Below are positions 63,243 to 64,000 of a DNA stretch of 64,000 nucleotides, one piece after another. The translations under genes were made by a program, and so were the position numbers. The notes below the pieces were generated by a model. The model saw only the letters and a list, made by a program, of their open reading frames with translations. It searched no databases and was not told where the DNA came from. Each line of letters begins with the position of its first letter. The stretch's first letter is position 1. Location of the stretch: contig NZ_JAPMLV010000001.1 in the NCBI RefSeq assembly GCF_026420145.1, positions 1,116,001 to 1,180,000 of the forward strand, written 5' to 3'. This DNA comes from Enterobacter pseudoroggenkampii. Lineage in GTDB: Bacteria > Pseudomonadota > Gammaproteobacteria > Enterobacterales > Enterobacteriaceae.

Positions 63243-63778
63243 TGGGATCCAGAGCAAAGTTGAGTACTGCAGTTCTGGGGCTGGTACTGGCTGGTGCTCC
63301 TGCATCCGTCATTCTCGATCAGTTTCTAAATGAGAAAGAGGGTAACAGCCTCACGGCCTACAAGGATGGCGGCGGTATCTGGACTATTTGCCGCGGCGCA
63401 ACGATGGTTGATGGTAAACCGGTTGTGCAGGGCATGAAATTGACTCAGGCCAAATGCAATCAGGTGAACGCCATCGAACGCAATAAGGCTCTGGCGTGGG
63501 TTGATCGCAATATTACGGTACCGCTTACCGAACCTCAGAAAGCTGGGATAGCTTCTTTCTGCCCGTACAACATCGGGCCAGGTAAGTGCTTCCCGTCCAC
63601 GTTCTATAAGCGCATTAATGCCGGTGACCGCCGCGGGGCATGCGAGGCAATCCGCTGGTGGATTAAAGACGATGGTCGCGATTGCAGCATGACTAAAGGT
63701 CAGAAGAACGGCTGCTACGGTCAGGTAGAACGGCGAGACCAGGAAAGTGCGCTGGCGTGCTGGGGGATAGACCAGTGA
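63242..63778 (+). CDS. SAR endolysin (R21-type lysozyme)
   Basis: 178 residues from the ATG at 63242. The N-terminal segment LSTAVLGLVLAGAPASVILD is rich in Ala/Gly/Ser, like a signal-arrest-release helix rather than a cleaved signal. The catalytic triad E-x8-D-x5-T is seen in NEKEGNSLTAYKDGGGIWTI. Several Cys could control activity by disulfide change. Degrades peptidoglycan after release from the membrane. Followed by Rz with overlap. Confidence 0.9.
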   Translation: MGSRAKLSTAVLGLVLAGAPASVILDQFLNEKEGNSLTAYKDGGGIWTICRGATMVDGKPVVQGMKLTQAKCNQVNAIERNKALAWVDRNITVPLTEPQKAGIASFCPYNIGPGKCFPSTFYKRINAGDRRGACEAIRWWIKDDGRDCSMTKGQKNGCYGQVERRDQESALACWGIDQ

Positions 63779-64000
63779 AAATTAATCCGGGTATTATCGG
63801 CGTTGTCATTATTGCTGGCCTTTCGGTCGCCCTCGTTAAGAGCTGTTTGGAGGCCAGTAATCTTCAAAGTGAAAACGACGTTCTGCGAAGTGACAATTCT
63901 CTGCAAGGGCAGGTTATCGCTACCCAGACATTCAACTTCAATCGATTCAATCAGGTTGCAGAACATGCCAATAGGCTCAACTCCCTGATTGACACCAGCA
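63775..64000 (+). CDS. Rz-like inner-membrane spanin (cut by window edge)
   Basis: GTG at 63775 overlaps the endolysin stop. The frame KINPGIIGVVIIAGLSVALV, then ENDVLRSDNSLQGQVI is open to the window end. An N-terminal membrane helix followed by a helical, Gln/Asn-rich periplasmic segment and the position after endolysin fit Rz. An embedded Rz1 would lie beyond the window. Confidence 0.8.
   Translation, partial: MKINPGIIGVVIIAGLSVALVKSCLEASNLQSENDVLRSDNSLQGQVIATQTFNFNRFNQVAEHANRLNSLIDTS

Larger units (their letters stand above)
37666..64000. mobile_element. Lambdoid prophage (left end to beyond window)
   Basis: A continuous lambdoid gene order begins directly after rstB: int, xis, recT, recE, small early genes, CI-like repressor, Cro/YdaS, YdaT, O, P, cargo, DinI, DUF1367, RusA, Q, holin, endolysin, Rz. 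The right end (structural genes and attR) is outside the window. Within it, about 47740-59000 is cargo that does not belong to the phage core. Confidence 0.95.

Overview
The window reads as chromosome of an Enterobacteriaceae member, most probably Enterobacter (E. cloacae complex or a close relative). The first 37.6 kb follows the E. coli K-12 gene order of the replication-terminus region (ydhK to rstB), and the proteins are close to their E. coli counterparts in length and sequence. Genus is my inference from recognition; no search was run.

Bases 1-37665, core genome. ydhK-ydhJ-ydhI (efflux type) diverges from slyA. A membrane GGEEF diguanylate cyclase, absent from this place in K-12, lies between slyA and slyB. 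Then come anmK, mliC, pdxH-tyrS-pdxY, gstA, dtpA, the rsxABCDGE-nth operon, ydgK, cnu, the tiny gene blr, ydgJ, add and malY-malX diverging from malI. Where K-12 has uidRABC and hdhA there is a LysR regulator divergent from a secreted metallo-beta-lactamase-fold protein and an alpha/beta hydrolase. ydgA, manA, fumA, fumC, tus with its Ter site, and rstB follow. Visible regulatory DNA includes a SlyA operator, a PhoP box before slyB, two MalI operators, a Ter site at tus and three REP/BIME elements.

Bases 37666-64000, lambdoid prophage, running off the right edge. It sits directly upstream of rstB and so separates rstB from rstA. Leftward (early left) genes are int, xis, a DUF4060-like gene, recT and recE (recE frameshifted), plus small proteins. 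The immunity region holds a short CI-like repressor, a YdaS/Cro-like protein and YdaT. Four copies of one palindrome, TAAAC-N5-GTTTA, lie at two matching promoters, which lets me place PL and PR. Rightward genes are O (with an iteron-like origin inside it), P, then later DinI-like, DUF1367, rusA, the antiterminator Q, a late leader, holin, SAR endolysin and the start of Rz.

Bases about 47740-59000, cargo inside the prophage between P and the dinI/nin-like genes. It is more AT-rich than the core and mostly opposite to phage transcription. It contains an LpxP/LpxL-type lipid A acyltransferase, an unknown 91-residue protein, a YmgB/AriR-type connector protein, an 8.6-kb gene for an NdvB/ChvB-type cyclic beta-1,2-glucan synthase (2860 residues), and two related small zinc-ribbon proteins on either side of the block. 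Together these suggest a phage-carried envelope-remodelling island (periplasmic glucan plus lipid A acylation). This is the most unusual part of the window.
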